Source: Cyanothece sp. UBA12306
GTDB lineage: Bacteria > Cyanobacteriota > Cyanobacteriia > Cyanobacteriales > Microcystaceae
Length of the DNA: 13,166 bases
NCBI GenBank assembly: GCA_003448685.1
Contig: DLXW01000171.1
Span: 1 to 13,166 of the forward strand
Direction: 5' to 3'
A program made the position numbers and the translations under genes. Below the pieces are notes generated by a model. It did not search any database and was not told the origin of the DNA. It saw only the letters and a program-made list of their open reading frames with translations. Of the stretch, positions 1 through 7,755 are shown piece after piece. Numbering within the stretch: position 1 is the first letter of the stretch; the number at the start of each line of letters is the position of its first letter.

Positions 1-1201
1 GGAGAGAGGGAGAAAGGGAGAAGTTAGAAATTAGGGTTTTAAAGGCTTTTATTAGTTGTTTGATATCCTCTTTTGTATTACCAATAGAAATAATAAACGC
101 TAAATGACATAGCATGGGTAATTCTGCTGTTACTCCCAATTGTTGATGGAGAAGTTCATCTACTTCAAAACCACTTAATCCTAAGGAAGTAATATTAATT
201 GTTAATCGAGTAATATCTAATTGTTGAAAACCTAACTTAGGTTGTTCTAAACTTAAAATAGATAATCCCTCAATTTCACTAATTTCCTGTCTTGCTATTG
301 TTGCTAATTCAAGAGTTTGACTTAATAATTCTTTCCCTTGTAACGCCATTTGTTGTCTGGCACCATCCAAAGATGCTAACAATAAATAACTGGGACTACT
401 AGACTCGATTAATTGTAAAGCCTGATTAATACGTTGGGGTTCAATTCTGTTACCTTGAAGATGTAACATAGAAGCTTGGGTCATAGCTCCTAAGACTTTA
501 TGGGTCGATTGTACGGTTAAATCAGCCCCCAAAGATAGGGCAGAACCAGGTAAATTGGGATGAAATGCAAAATGACCCCCGTGAGCTTCATCAACTAATA
601 AGGGAATATCATAGTGGTGGGTAATGGTAGCGATCGCACTGAGATCACCACAAATGCCGTGATAGGTAGGATAGACTATCAGAACGGCTTTGACATCAGA
701 ATTTTCCATTAAAGCCCTTTCTAGAGCATCTGGAGTGATGCTATGGACAAGATCCCAATTAGGATCATATTCAGGATTAAGAAAAATGGGAACTGCCCCC
801 GAAAGAATTAAACCCGCGATCGCTGATTGATGAATATTACGGGGTAAAATGATTTTATCCCCTGGGCCACAAGTTGCTAGAATAGATGCAATAATCCCAC
901 AGGTTGAACCATTTACCAAAAACCAAGTACGATCTGCCCCAAATGTCTCTGATGCTAATTCCTGAGCTTTTTGGATCACACCAGAAGGAGCAAATAAATT
1001 GTCTAATTCTGGTAATTCTGGTAAGTCAGCACGAAAAGCTCTTTTTCCGAGTAAATTAGCCAAAGCAGGGGAAATACCTTGGCCTTTTTTATGTCCAGGG
1101 GCATAAAAAACCCCATTTTGTTGGTTAATTGAGGTAATTAAAGCCTCGATTAGGGGTAAGTTAACCTGGGACAATAAGTGAGAATCTTGTTTAAATTTCA
1201 T
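1..1201 (-). CDS. Orn/Lys/Arg decarboxylase, group III-like (partial, C-terminus off left edge)
   Basis: PLP-dependent decarboxylase of a basic amino acid (arginine, lysine or ornithine), the entry step to polyamines or cadaverine; cytoplasmic. Reading from the ATG at 1199-1201 gives 400 codons without a stop, so the 3' end lies outside the window. Family members are about 480-490 residues, so roughly 80-90 are missing. Visible motifs: the N-terminal substrate-loop motif YAPGHKKG (33-40), the PLP-contact stretch NGSTCG (97-102), IHQSAI (123-128), the cofactor aspartate in LLVDEAHGGH (D204, H207) and the Schiff-base lysine in STHK (K235). The large PLP domain is complete and the C-terminal domain is truncated. 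There is no Shine-Dalgarno before the ATG. It is divergent from the response regulator with 65 bases between starts. Family assignment is firm. The choice among Arg, Lys and Orn cannot be made from sequence alone, and cyanobacterial members are annotated inconsistently. Confidence 0.93.
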   Translation of the reverse strand, partial: MKFKQDSHLLSQVNLPLIEALITSINQQNGVFYAPGHKKGQGISPALANLLGKRAFRADLPELPELDNLFAPSGVIQKAQELASETFGADRTWFLVNGSTCGIIASILATCGPGDKIILPRNIHQSAIAGLILSGAVPIFLNPEYDPNWDLVHSITPDALERALMENSDVKAVLIVYPTYHGICGDLSAIATITHHYDIPLLVDEAHGGHFAFHPNLPGSALSLGADLTVQSTHKVLGAMTQASMLHLQGNRIEPQRINQALQLIESSSPSYLLLASLDGARQQMALQGKELLSQTLELATIARQEISEIEGLSILSLEQPKLGFQQLDITRLTINITSLGLSGFEVDELLHQQLGVTAELPMLCHLAFIISIGNTKEDIKQLIKAFKTLISNFSLSPSL

Positions 1202-1266
1202 TGATTATTGATAATTCTTAGCCTTAGCTCAAAACACCTGCTAATCACAATTATCTTACAACAGTT

Positions 1267-1986
1267 ATGGTCATGAATTCTTCTGTTGCCAAAATTTTAA
1301 TAGTCGATGACGATCCTGCAATTTGCCAGCTTGTATCTCGCTTTTTTAGTTACAACAACTATCAAATTGAGACAGCAGAAAGTGCTCAGCAAGGCCGCCA
1401 AAATTTTCAAAAACTTAACCCAGATTTAGTAATTTTAGATATTAATTTACCAGATGAAAGTGGTTTTAATCTCTGTGAAGAAATCCGTAAAACTGGAACT
1501 CTCGTACTGATGTTAACTTGTATGACTGATACAAATTATATTTTAGAAGGATTTGACAAAGGCGCAGATGATTATTTGACAAAACCATTTAATTTAGCTA
1601 TTCTTAAGGCTAAAATTACTGCTTTACTTAAACGGAGTAAGTGGGAATTTAATTCCCTAGATAAGGGAAGAAACAAACTAAATTTTGGTAATTTAATTAT
1701 TAATCTAGAAAGCGAGGAAGTTATCCTAAATCATGAAGTTATTACCCTAACTACTTTAGAATTTGAATTATTACATTTTCTAGCTACCCATCCTAATAAA
1801 ATTTGGAAAAGAGGGGAGATTTTGGAACATGTTTGGGGAGAAAGCCAAGAAATTGGCGCAGATCGCAAAGTTGATGTTTATATTGGTCAAATTCGCAAAA
1901 AAATTGATGATCCTGACTGTCAGTTAATTAAAACTGTTCGTGGTCGAGGTTATATGTTTAAATTTCCTAATCATATAGAAAAATAA
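1267..1986 (+). CDS. OmpR/PhoB-family response regulator
   Basis: Two-component transcription factor of 239 residues. The receiver domain (about 8-125) has the acidic cluster D14-D16, phospho-acceptor D58 in LVILDINLP, switch T84 and the conserved lysine in LTKPF (K106). The C-terminal winged helix (about 135-235) carries the family's RKVDVYIGQIRKKI recognition-helix region and the RGRGYMF wing. All catalytic receiver residues are present, so it should be phosphorylatable. Two in-frame ATGs (1267 and 1273) are possible and neither has a clear Shine-Dalgarno; homologous receivers usually begin just before KILIVDDD, which both allow. No histidine kinase is encoded in the window, so it is an orphan here. 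It is 17 bases upstream of the exported protein gene and probably co-transcribed with it. It is not RpaA or RpaB by recognisable sequence, so no symbol is given. Confidence 0.95.
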   Translation: MVMNSSVAKILIVDDDPAICQLVSRFFSYNNYQIETAESAQQGRQNFQKLNPDLVILDINLPDESGFNLCEEIRKTGTLVLMLTCMTDTNYILEGFDKGADDYLTKPFNLAILKAKITALLKRSKWEFNSLDKGRNKLNFGNLIINLESEEVILNHEVITLTTLEFELLHFLATHPNKIWKRGEILEHVWGESQEIGADRKVDVYIGQIRKKIDDPDCQLIKTVRGRGYMFKFPNHIEK

Positions 1987-2003
1987 ATTAACAGTTAATA
2001 ATT

Positions 2004-2462
2004 ATGAAAAACTTTAAACTTAACTCACAAATTTTTCTTCCTGTTATGATGAGCTATTTAATAGCTTTACCTAATATAGTTTTAGCTCAAAATAGTCGGA
2101 CTAATCTACCAGAAATCGAAAACAAACCAACAGATATTAATGAGCTTCCCAATGACTCCTCACAATTAACAATTTGGCGTTGTACCCAAGACAAAAAAAT
2201 GATAGTAGTAGAAGCTAAAAATGTTACTATTTGGCAGGAAATGATCGAAAAGGGAGGATGGGCATGTATCAAAGCATTAGAACCCATTCCAGGAGGCGAT
2301 CGCAAATTTTCCTGCGAACCACAAGAAATAATAGGTATAGTAACGATATTTTGGTTAGAAGGAAAGGGAGGGAAACAACAGATGACTAATTGGATGAATG
2401 ACTTAGGAAATAAAAATGAAATGACTTGTACTAAGGACGAAACTAACGTATTTTGGCAATAA
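2004..2462 (+). CDS. exported small protein with four cysteines, function unknown
   Basis: Protein of 152 residues with an apparent Sec signal peptide: basic start (MKNFK), hydrophobic core about 10-26, and a VLA-Q cleavage-like site after residue 28. The mature part has a flexible Asn/Pro/Thr-rich linker (about 30-52), then a compact domain with four cysteines at 60, 88, 104 and 142. These could form two disulfides in the periplasm. It ends with an aromatic tail (VFWQ). I do not recognise a named family. It follows the response regulator by 17 bases with no terminator between, so an operon is likely. It contains one HIP1 site (2296-2303), in keeping with a native gene. The overlapping minus-strand open frame has no recognisable features, and the signal peptide decides in favour of this frame. 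The export and disulfide statements are inference. Confidence 0.82.
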   Translation: MKNFKLNSQIFLPVMMSYLIALPNIVLAQNSRTNLPEIENKPTDINELPNDSSQLTIWRCTQDKKMIVVEAKNVTIWQEMIEKGGWACIKALEPIPGGDRKFSCEPQEIIGIVTIFWLEGKGGKQQMTNWMNDLGNKNEMTCTKDETNVFWQ

Positions 2463-2523
2463 TTCTGATAAGTCAACTATCCAAAATTTTTGGTCAAATT
2501 AGCAATAAAATGGCTGGTAAAAA

Positions 2524-2529
2524 TATAAT
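2524..2529 (+). promoter_or_regulatory. consensus -10 box before the AAA-WD40 gene
   Basis: A perfect TATAAT lies at 2524-2529, in the 72-base gap after the exported-protein gene. I see no good -35 at 16-18 bases (nearest is TTAGCA at 2499-2504, 19 bases away), so activity is uncertain. If used, transcription would begin near 2536, downstream of the TTG at 2535, which would favour a later start codon for the AAA-WD40 protein. Confidence 0.35.
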
Positions 2530-2534
2530 GATTC

Positions 2535-5500
2535 TTGATAGACTGTAATAAATGCAAATGCTTGGTTGGAGAGTTGGTCAAAACTGATTTGAATCAAAGT
2601 GATTTTTCCTATGAATATCAAGTAGGAGGCAGTCTCAGGATTAATGCACCAAGTTATATAGTACGTCACGGAGACAACCAACTCTATCAAGCTTTGTTAA
2701 AAGGAGAATTTTCCTATGTTCTCAATACCCGTCAAATGGGAAAATCTAGCCTTCGGGTTCGCATTAAAAACCGCTTACAACAAGAAGGATATCGTTGTGC
2801 TTCTTTGGATTTAACCAATATTGGTAGCGAAACCACAACCCCCATACAATGGTATAAAGGGCTAATTTGGGAATTGTGGCGCGGGTTTAACCTCATTGGC
2901 AAAGTAAATTTAAAAGCTTGGTGGAGTGAACAAGCGGATTTCTCGCCCATTCAACGCTTAGACCATTTTATACAAGATATTCTCTTAACATCAATTCCTT
3001 CTCAACCCATTGTCATTTTTATCGATGAGATTGATAGTGTTTTGGGATTACCTTTTGCAGTGGACGATTTTTGGGCATTAATTCGCTTTTGTTACAATCA
3101 AAGGGCAGAAAATCTAGATTATAACCGTCTCACCTTTGCTTTATTCGGTGTCGCCACCCCCTCTGAGTTAATTCAAGCTAAAGATCGCACCCCCTTTAAT
3201 ATTGGCACAGCCATTGAATTAAGAGGGTTTCAACCCCATGAAATTAAGCCCCTGATTGGAGGTTTCAAGGGGTCATTTAGCCATCCACAAGACATTTTAG
3301 AGGAAATTTTGTATTGGACGGGAGGACAGCCGTTTTTGACCCAAAAACTCTGTCAAATGGTGATCGTACAAACCCCTCCCTCCCTTACTCCAGAAAATGT
3401 ACCCCAGTGGATAGAAAGATTGGTGCGATCGCAAATTATTGATCATTGGGAAACTCAAGACGAACCCGAACATCTACGAACCATCCGCGATCGCCTGTTA
3501 CGCAACGAAAAGAATACCGGACGTATTTTAGGCTGTTATCTTGAAATTTTACAACAGGGGCGGATTTCCTTAGATAATGGCTTTGAACAACGGGAATTAT
3601 TACTCTCAGGGGTAGTGGAGAAACGGGGATCTAGCTTACGAGTCCGCAATCCCATCTACGAAATGGTTTTTAATAGGGATTGGGTGAATGAACAATTAGA
3701 TCGCCTTCGTCCTTATGGTTCCCTATTGCAAGCATGGGTTAAGTCTCACTATCAAGATGAGTCCAGACTGTTACGGGGAAAGGCTTTAGCAGAAGCCAAA
3801 CATTGGGCCCTCGATCGTCGTTTAAGTGATCTTGACTATCAATTTTTAGCCGCCTCCGAAACCTGTGATCGCCGTGAAAGTCAACAAAAATTAGAAGCAG
3901 AACGATTACAAGAAACCCAAGCCAGAGTAAAAGCGCAAAAACGATTAATTGGGGTGATTAGTGTTGCTTTATTGGTTTCCTGTGGCTTAGTGTGGGTAGC
4001 GGTTAAGCAATATCGTCAAGCGGCCCTGAAAGAGATACGGGCGATCGCTCTTTCTTCCCAAGAACAATTATCCGACAACCAAGGGTTAGACGCATTGTTT
4101 AATGCCATTATTGCTAAACGAAAACTAGAGAAATGGGGAAGCACAGACACTCAAACAACCCAAGAGGTGCAACAAGCGTTAGGAAAAGCTGTTTATGGGG
4201 CATTAGAATTAAATCGTTTGATCGGTCATCAAAATGGGGTTTGGGGGGTTAATTATAGCCCAGAGGGAAAGACCATTGTAACCGCCAGTTGGGATACAAC
4301 CGTGAAATTGTGGCAGAGAAATGGCAAGTTAATCAAAACCCTCACTGGCCATACCAATCGGGTGTATAAAGCCAAATTTAGCCATAATAATCAGATGATT
4401 GCCTCAGCTAGTGTGGATCAAACCGTTAAACTATGGACCGATCAAGGGGAATTACTTCGCACCCTGGAGATGGATGCACCTGTGTATGATGTTATCTTTA
4501 GTCGTGATGATCGAACCATCATTGCTGCTACGGGTAACACCATTCAAATTTGGAGTATCGAGGGAAAATTACTGAGAACTTTAACAGGACACAGTGCAGA
4601 TATTTATGATGTAGAACTCAATTATCAAGGTAATATCTTAGCTTCTGCTAGTGAAGATGGAACCATCAAACTATGGAGTCAACAGGGACAATTATTAAAT
4701 ACTCTCCAAGGTCATAATAACGCCGTTTGGGAAATCGAGTGGAGTGAAGATGATCGCTATTTTCTCTCAGGGAGTGAAGATGGAACCGTCAGAAAATGGC
4801 TGAAGGATGGAACCTTAGTTAAAACATGGATCGCCCATCAAGGATCGGTGATGGATATAGAATTTCACCGCCAGGATCAGGTCTTTTTGTCCAGTGGAGA
4901 AGATCAACTGATTAAAGTATGGTCAAAAGAAGGGGAATTAATATACACCATTTATGGACATCAAGACGGTGTTTTAGATTTGGCCACTGACCCCCAAGGG
5001 AAACAAGTTGCCTCCGCCAGTTGGGATGGAACCGTGAAACTCTGGCAACCAAATAAACCCCTTTGGGTGGATGTTTTAGAACATCAGGGAGAAGTTCGGG
5101 GCATTGCTTTTAACAACAATGGTCAGCAAATTATCTCAGCCAGTCGAGATCATACCCTAAAAATTTGGCATCCCTTGAAAAATTCGGTTATTTCTCTCAA
5201 AAAACATCTCGATGGGGTTTCTACTGTTGCCTTTAGTGGGGATAATACTTTTTTTGCTTCTGGAAGTCGAGACGAAACCGTTGAACTATGGCATCCTGAC
5301 GGGAAACCGTTGCGGACGTTGAGGGGACATACCGATTGGATCTTAACCGTTGCTATTAGTCCTGATAGTCAGTTGATTGCCTCTGGAAGTCTCGATCAAA
5401 GCATTAAACTGTGGGATAAAACGGGAAAATTGCTCAAAAATATCTCTGCCCATCCAGGAGGAGTTTTAGAGGTGGTTTTTAGTCCTGATGGTCAGTATTT

Positions 5501-6032
5501 AGTATCTGGTGGGGTGGACAAAACTATCAAAATTTGGCGACGGGATGGAACCTTAGTTAGAACTTTGCCGGGCCATGAAGAATCAGTCAGAAGTGTTGCT
5601 ATTAGTCCCAATGGCCGTAAAATCGCTTCTGGAGGGCGAGAAGGTACGGTTAAACTTTGGAATTGGCAAGGACAGCTTTTATCCACCCTCAGAGGACATC
5701 AAGGGAGGGTTTGGGCGGTTAAATTTAGCCCCGATGGTCAAATGATTGCCTCTGGTAGTGATGATGGTAGCGTCAAGTTTTGGGGACTCGATGGCCAATT
5801 AATCAAAACCTTGTATGGTTATCAAAGTAAGATTCGTTCTTTGGCGTTTAGTCCTAATGGGGAACAAATCGCAGTGGGAAGTCGAGAAAATATTTTAACC
5901 TTATGGAATGTAAAGGCAATTTTATCCGTGGATGAATTACATTATGGCTGTGATTGGATTGAGGATTATTTAAAATTTAACGCCCCAGTTTCAGAAGGCG
6001 ATCGCCGTATCTGTGATGGAATTAACCAATAA
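2535..6032 (+). CDS. membrane-anchored AAA-like ATPase with 14 WD40 repeats
   Basis: Up to 1165 residues. Domains: an AAA-like domain of the AAA_35 type (about 20-400) starting at the family motif YQVGGSL, with P-loop RQMGKSS (66-72) and Walker B VIFIDEID (160-167); a charged, coiled-coil-like stretch (about 440-470); one transmembrane helix (about 471-493); a short helical segment; then 14 WD40 repeats (about 560-1140), enough for two seven-bladed propellers. The repeats typically begin GH and end KLW or KIW. The tail after 1125 (CDWIEDYL, then RRIC) is common in cyanobacterial WD40 giants. Likely a nucleotide-driven scaffold or sensor; function is not established. The start is uncertain: there is no in-frame ATG before the ATPase core, an in-frame TGA sits at 2529, and candidates are TTG at 2535, 2562, 2574 or 2589. 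None has a well-spaced Shine-Dalgarno. Confidence 0.93.
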   Translation: MIDCNKCKCLVGELVKTDLNQSDFSYEYQVGGSLRINAPSYIVRHGDNQLYQALLKGEFSYVLNTRQMGKSSLRVRIKNRLQQEGYRCASLDLTNIGSETTTPIQWYKGLIWELWRGFNLIGKVNLKAWWSEQADFSPIQRLDHFIQDILLTSIPSQPIVIFIDEIDSVLGLPFAVDDFWALIRFCYNQRAENLDYNRLTFALFGVATPSELIQAKDRTPFNIGTAIELRGFQPHEIKPLIGGFKGSFSHPQDILEEILYWTGGQPFLTQKLCQMVIVQTPPSLTPENVPQWIERLVRSQIIDHWETQDEPEHLRTIRDRLLRNEKNTGRILGCYLEILQQGRISLDNGFEQRELLLSGVVEKRGSSLRVRNPIYEMVFNRDWVNEQLDRLRPYGSLLQAWVKSHYQDESRLLRGKALAEAKHWALDRRLSDLDYQFLAASETCDRRESQQKLEAERLQETQARVKAQKRLIGVISVALLVSCGLVWVAVKQYRQAALKEIRAIALSSQEQLSDNQGLDALFNAIIAKRKLEKWGSTDTQTTQEVQQALGKAVYGALELNRLIGHQNGVWGVNYSPEGKTIVTASWDTTVKLWQRNGKLIKTLTGHTNRVYKAKFSHNNQMIASASVDQTVKLWTDQGELLRTLEMDAPVYDVIFSRDDRTIIAATGNTIQIWSIEGKLLRTLTGHSADIYDVELNYQGNILASASEDGTIKLWSQQGQLLNTLQGHNNAVWEIEWSEDDRYFLSGSEDGTVRKWLKDGTLVKTWIAHQGSVMDIEFHRQDQVFLSSGEDQLIKVWSKEGELIYTIYGHQDGVLDLATDPQGKQVASASWDGTVKLWQPNKPLWVDVLEHQGEVRGIAFNNNGQQIISASRDHTLKIWHPLKNSVISLKKHLDGVSTVAFSGDNTFFASGSRDETVELWHPDGKPLRTLRGHTDWILTVAISPDSQLIASGSLDQSIKLWDKTGKLLKNISAHPGGVLEVVFSPDGQYLVSGGVDKTIKIWRRDGTLVRTLPGHEESVRSVAISPNGRKIASGGREGTVKLWNWQGQLLSTLRGHQGRVWAVKFSPDGQMIASGSDDGSVKFWGLDGQLIKTLYGYQSKIRSLAFSPNGEQIAVGSRENILTLWNVKAILSVDELHYGCDWIEDYLKFNAPVSEGDRRICDGINQ

Positions 6033-6065
6033 TTAGTAATATTCTGATTTTTGAATTTCTACCAA

Positions 6066-6088
6066 GAAGTAAAAATCGTTAATACTTC
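6066..6088. terminator. weak hairpin between convergent genes
   Basis: GAAGTA at 6066-6071 pairs with TACTTC at 6083-6088 across an 11-base loop in the 76-base gap between two convergent genes. The position suits a bidirectional terminator, but the stem is only six pairs and the T tract (ATTTC) is poor. Low confidence. Confidence 0.25.
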
Positions 6089-6090
6089 AT

Positions 6091-6104
6091 TTCTGACTTC
6101 TGAC
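6091..6104. repeat. heptamer tandem repeat, two units of TTCTGAC
   Basis: Two exact copies of TTCTGAC in the convergent intergenic gap. Short heptameric tandem repeats are common between cyanobacterial genes. The same core (CTTCTGAC) recurs inside the octamer array at 9808-9870, so the two may belong to one repeat family. Confidence 0.5.
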
Positions 6105-6108
6105 TTAA

Positions 6109-6813
6109 TTAAACCCTTTGTCCTCCAATTAACTGCAAAAAATGCACCTTTCCTGAACTATCACCCGCGACAATAGAAACTCCATCGGGTGCAACTGCAA
6201 CGCAAGTTATACTAGCTTCAGCAGTAAAGGTAGCAATACAATTTCCTGTTACTAAATCCCAGATTTTGACGGTTTTGTCCCGACTCCCAGAAATGACCTT
6301 TTTGCCATCGGGTGTCACTGTCACTGAGTAAACCCAATCACTATGACCCGTAAGAGTCCGAATTAAAGGTTGTGCAAGGGGTAAGGAGATAGTGGGACTC
6401 AACAAACATAACCAGGGTTGATCTTGATACTGTTTAGTAGTTTTTAAAAATTGTTTAGTAGTTTTTAAAAACCTTTTGATATGAGAGAGATGTTGATAAG
6501 TAGCTAATAATTGTGTTAGTTCTTTGGCTAATTGGGTTGTATCTTGAGCGAGAATATCTCCTGACATATACAAAGATTTTTGAATTAATCTAAGTTCTTG
6601 CCAACTATCATGATTTTGACCTAAATCATAATCATCAATTAATTCTGCTACTCCTAATCTATCTAGCTTGAGTTGGAGATAATTAAAATCTGTCAATAAC
6701 TTACACAACCGCTCAAATTGTTGATCCTTCGCCAACACTTTAGCCAAATCTTTTAAAATCAATTCCTGTTTTTCGAGGGTTTGGTTGTTAAAATTATCAA
6801 TAAATTTACTCAT
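6109..6813 (-). CDS. APAF-helical plus WD40 protein, C-terminal remnant of a STAND ATPase
   Basis: Protein of 234 residues. The first 135 are helical and resemble the APAF-1-like helical domain that follows the ATPase in cyanobacterial NB-ARC/NACHT-WD40 proteins ([17 protein letters not shown] at 39-55, then LIDDYDL at 58-64). Then come a linker with PWL (133-135) and only two WD40 units: one beginning [10 protein letters not shown] (152-161), and a last one with [11 protein letters not shown] and [14 protein letters not shown] (201-228). I recognise the last unit as the usual C-terminal blade of that family. Two blades cannot close a propeller, so the middle repeats appear deleted; there is no P-loop. 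The ATG at 6811-6813 has GAAGGAG 13 bases upstream, inside the end of the PIN gene, giving an 18-base gap and probable co-transcription. The frame is intact, so it may still be made. Remnant status is inference. Confidence 0.85.
   Translation of the reverse strand: MSKFIDNFNNQTLEKQELILKDLAKVLAKDQQFERLCKLLTDFNYLQLKLDRLGVAELIDDYDLGQNHDSWQELRLIQKSLYMSGDILAQDTTQLAKELTQLLATYQHLSHIKRFLKTTKQFLKTTKQYQDQPWLCLLSPTISLPLAQPLIRTLTGHSDWVYSVTVTPDGKKVISGSRDKTVKIWDLVTGNCIATFTAEASITCVAVAPDGVSIVAGDSSGKVHFLQLIGGQRV
6431..6471. repeat. in-frame 21-base tandem duplication in the APAF-WD40 remnant
   Basis: A 20-base exact repeat (6431-6450 and 6452-6471) with a period of 21 bases, encoding FLKTTKQ twice (115-121 and 122-128). 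The length is seven codons, so the frame is kept. It lies in the linker between the helical domain and the first WD40 unit. Probably replication slippage. Confidence 0.85.
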
Positions 6814-6831
6814 AGTTAACTTAATACTCCT

Positions 6832-7371
6832 TCAATCAAAATCTTGATTAATATCAGGAATTTGACCTTGATTAAGCCAACTCATGATATAAAATGGATG
6901 GACAATATGAAAAGAATGAGCAGAAGAACGATAAATATAATGTCGTTCAGAGACAATAGTTTGCACTTCTTTAGTTAGAAAGTCCTGAAAATTAGCCGTT
7001 ATTAAAACAGTTGCTTTTCCAGCGATCGCCGTTTCAAGAACGTGCCTATCTTCATCATCATCAAGAGGAATAACTCCCGTTCCCCCTAATGTTAATTGAG
7101 GACTCAATTGAGCATAAGTTGTAATAATTTCAATAAAAACAACTGCATCATCTTTTAAAACAGATAATTTGGGTTGATTTTGTAATACTAATTGTAAACA
7201 ATTTAACATTCCCCAAGAAATGACTAATTCTACTTTTCCGACTGAACAAATACCTCGTCTAACAATTTCTACTAAACTTTGACACGCAGTATCTTTTCTA
7301 CCTTTAGCATCAGCTAATAAGGCAGCACACCATACATTAAGGTCAAGACAAAAGCGTAAATTTTTAGTCAT
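6832..7371 (-). CDS. PIN-domain toxin (putative ribonuclease)
   Basis: Protein of 179 residues with a PIN fold, expected to cut RNA using metal-bound acidic residues. Visible motifs: the first-strand acid in FCLDLNVW (D10), the central acidic motif IPLDDDEDRHVLETA (101-115) and the last-strand motif VLITANFQDF (122-131). This resembles the cyanobacterial PIN-family putative toxins. The position equivalent to the usual second acid (ISWGMLNCL, 51-59) shows Asn57 rather than Glu, and the third-strand position is Asn127 rather than Asp. Activity may therefore be altered or the metal site rearranged. Its start overlaps the end of the upstream small gene by eight bases, the normal translational coupling of toxin-antitoxin pairs. 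The stop lies 18 bases before the APAF-WD40 remnant. The family call is good; toxin activity is inference. Confidence 0.85.
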   Translation of the reverse strand: MTKNLRFCLDLNVWCAALLADAKGRKDTACQSLVEIVRRGICSVGKVELVISWGMLNCLQLVLQNQPKLSVLKDDAVVFIEIITTYAQLSPQLTLGGTGVIPLDDDEDRHVLETAIAGKATVLITANFQDFLTKEVQTIVSERHYIYRSSAHSFHIVHPFYIMSWLNQGQIPDINQDFD

Positions 7372-7735
7372 TTTTGGTTAATTCAACCGCAGCATTTAAT
7401 AAATCTTCTTCGCTCTCTAAAGTACATAGCCATTGAGAATCAAACTGTTGAGTTATGGTTTTAGTAACAATTTTATATTGATAATCTAATAAACTACGAG
7501 CAAATAAATCAGCTATTTCTTGCCAATCTTCTTGAGAACCAATAGTATTAATTTTTTTGAGTTTCTCTACAGCATCATTAGGGATAATTGAGCTTAATCT
7601 TAGAGAAATACTAACTAAATCTTGATTAGTATTTTTAGGATCTTCTGACCATACTTTTTGCTTTAAAAGTTCTCTTTCTTCTGGAGTAAGAGATTGGATA
7701 ATTTGAGATAAAGAATTAACTAATTGAGTGTTCAT
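7364..7735 (-). CDS. putative antitoxin of the PIN toxin
   Basis: Protein of 123 residues, predicted mostly helical, starting LSQIIQSLTPEERELL (9-24), a pattern seen at the start of small proteins encoded before cyanobacterial PIN toxins. I see no clear ribbon-helix-helix, AbrB or HTH motif, so I do not assign an antitoxin class. The gene is well translated by appearance: GGAGGT (7743-7748) is seven bases before the ATG, much the best ribosome site in the window. It overlaps the PIN gene by eight bases. Order (antitoxin first), size, overlap and strong leader all fit a toxin-antitoxin pair. A palindrome in its promoter region could allow self-repression. Role inferred from context; the protein itself is not recognised. 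Confidence 0.75.
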   Translation of the reverse strand: MNTQLVNSLSQIIQSLTPEERELLKQKVWSEDPKNTNQDLVSISLRLSSIIPNDAVEKLKKINTIGSQEDWQEIADLFARSLLDYQYKIVTKTITQQFDSQWLCTLESEEDLLNAAVELTKND

Positions 7736-7742
7736 GTTGTTT

Positions 7743-7748
7743 ACCTCC
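7743..7748 (-). promoter_or_regulatory. strong Shine-Dalgarno of the putative antitoxin
   Basis: GGAGGT on the minus strand, seven bases before the ATG at 7733-7735. It fixes this start and contrasts with the weak or absent Shine-Dalgarno of most other genes here, consistent with high antitoxin synthesis relative to toxin. Confidence 0.8.
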
Positions 7749-7755
7749 TAAATCT

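Noticed and set aside
1202..1266. Divergent promoter pair between the decarboxylase and the response regulator
   Set aside because: The gap must hold regulatory DNA, but no -35/-10 pair with acceptable match and spacing could be picked on either strand.
2087..2476. Minus-strand open frame of 129 codons opposite the exported protein
   Set aside because: It lies wholly opposite a frame with a signal peptide and a natural operon position, and has no recognisable motif.
2480..2500. Palindrome CCAAAATTTTTGG as a terminator after the exported protein
   Set aside because: There is no room for a loop, the arms are A/T only and no T tract follows; at most a weak operator.
6832..7735. Transposon or integron boundaries around the toxin-antitoxin pair
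   Set aside because: No transposase, no inverted terminal repeats and no convincing target-site duplication could be seen at the junctions.
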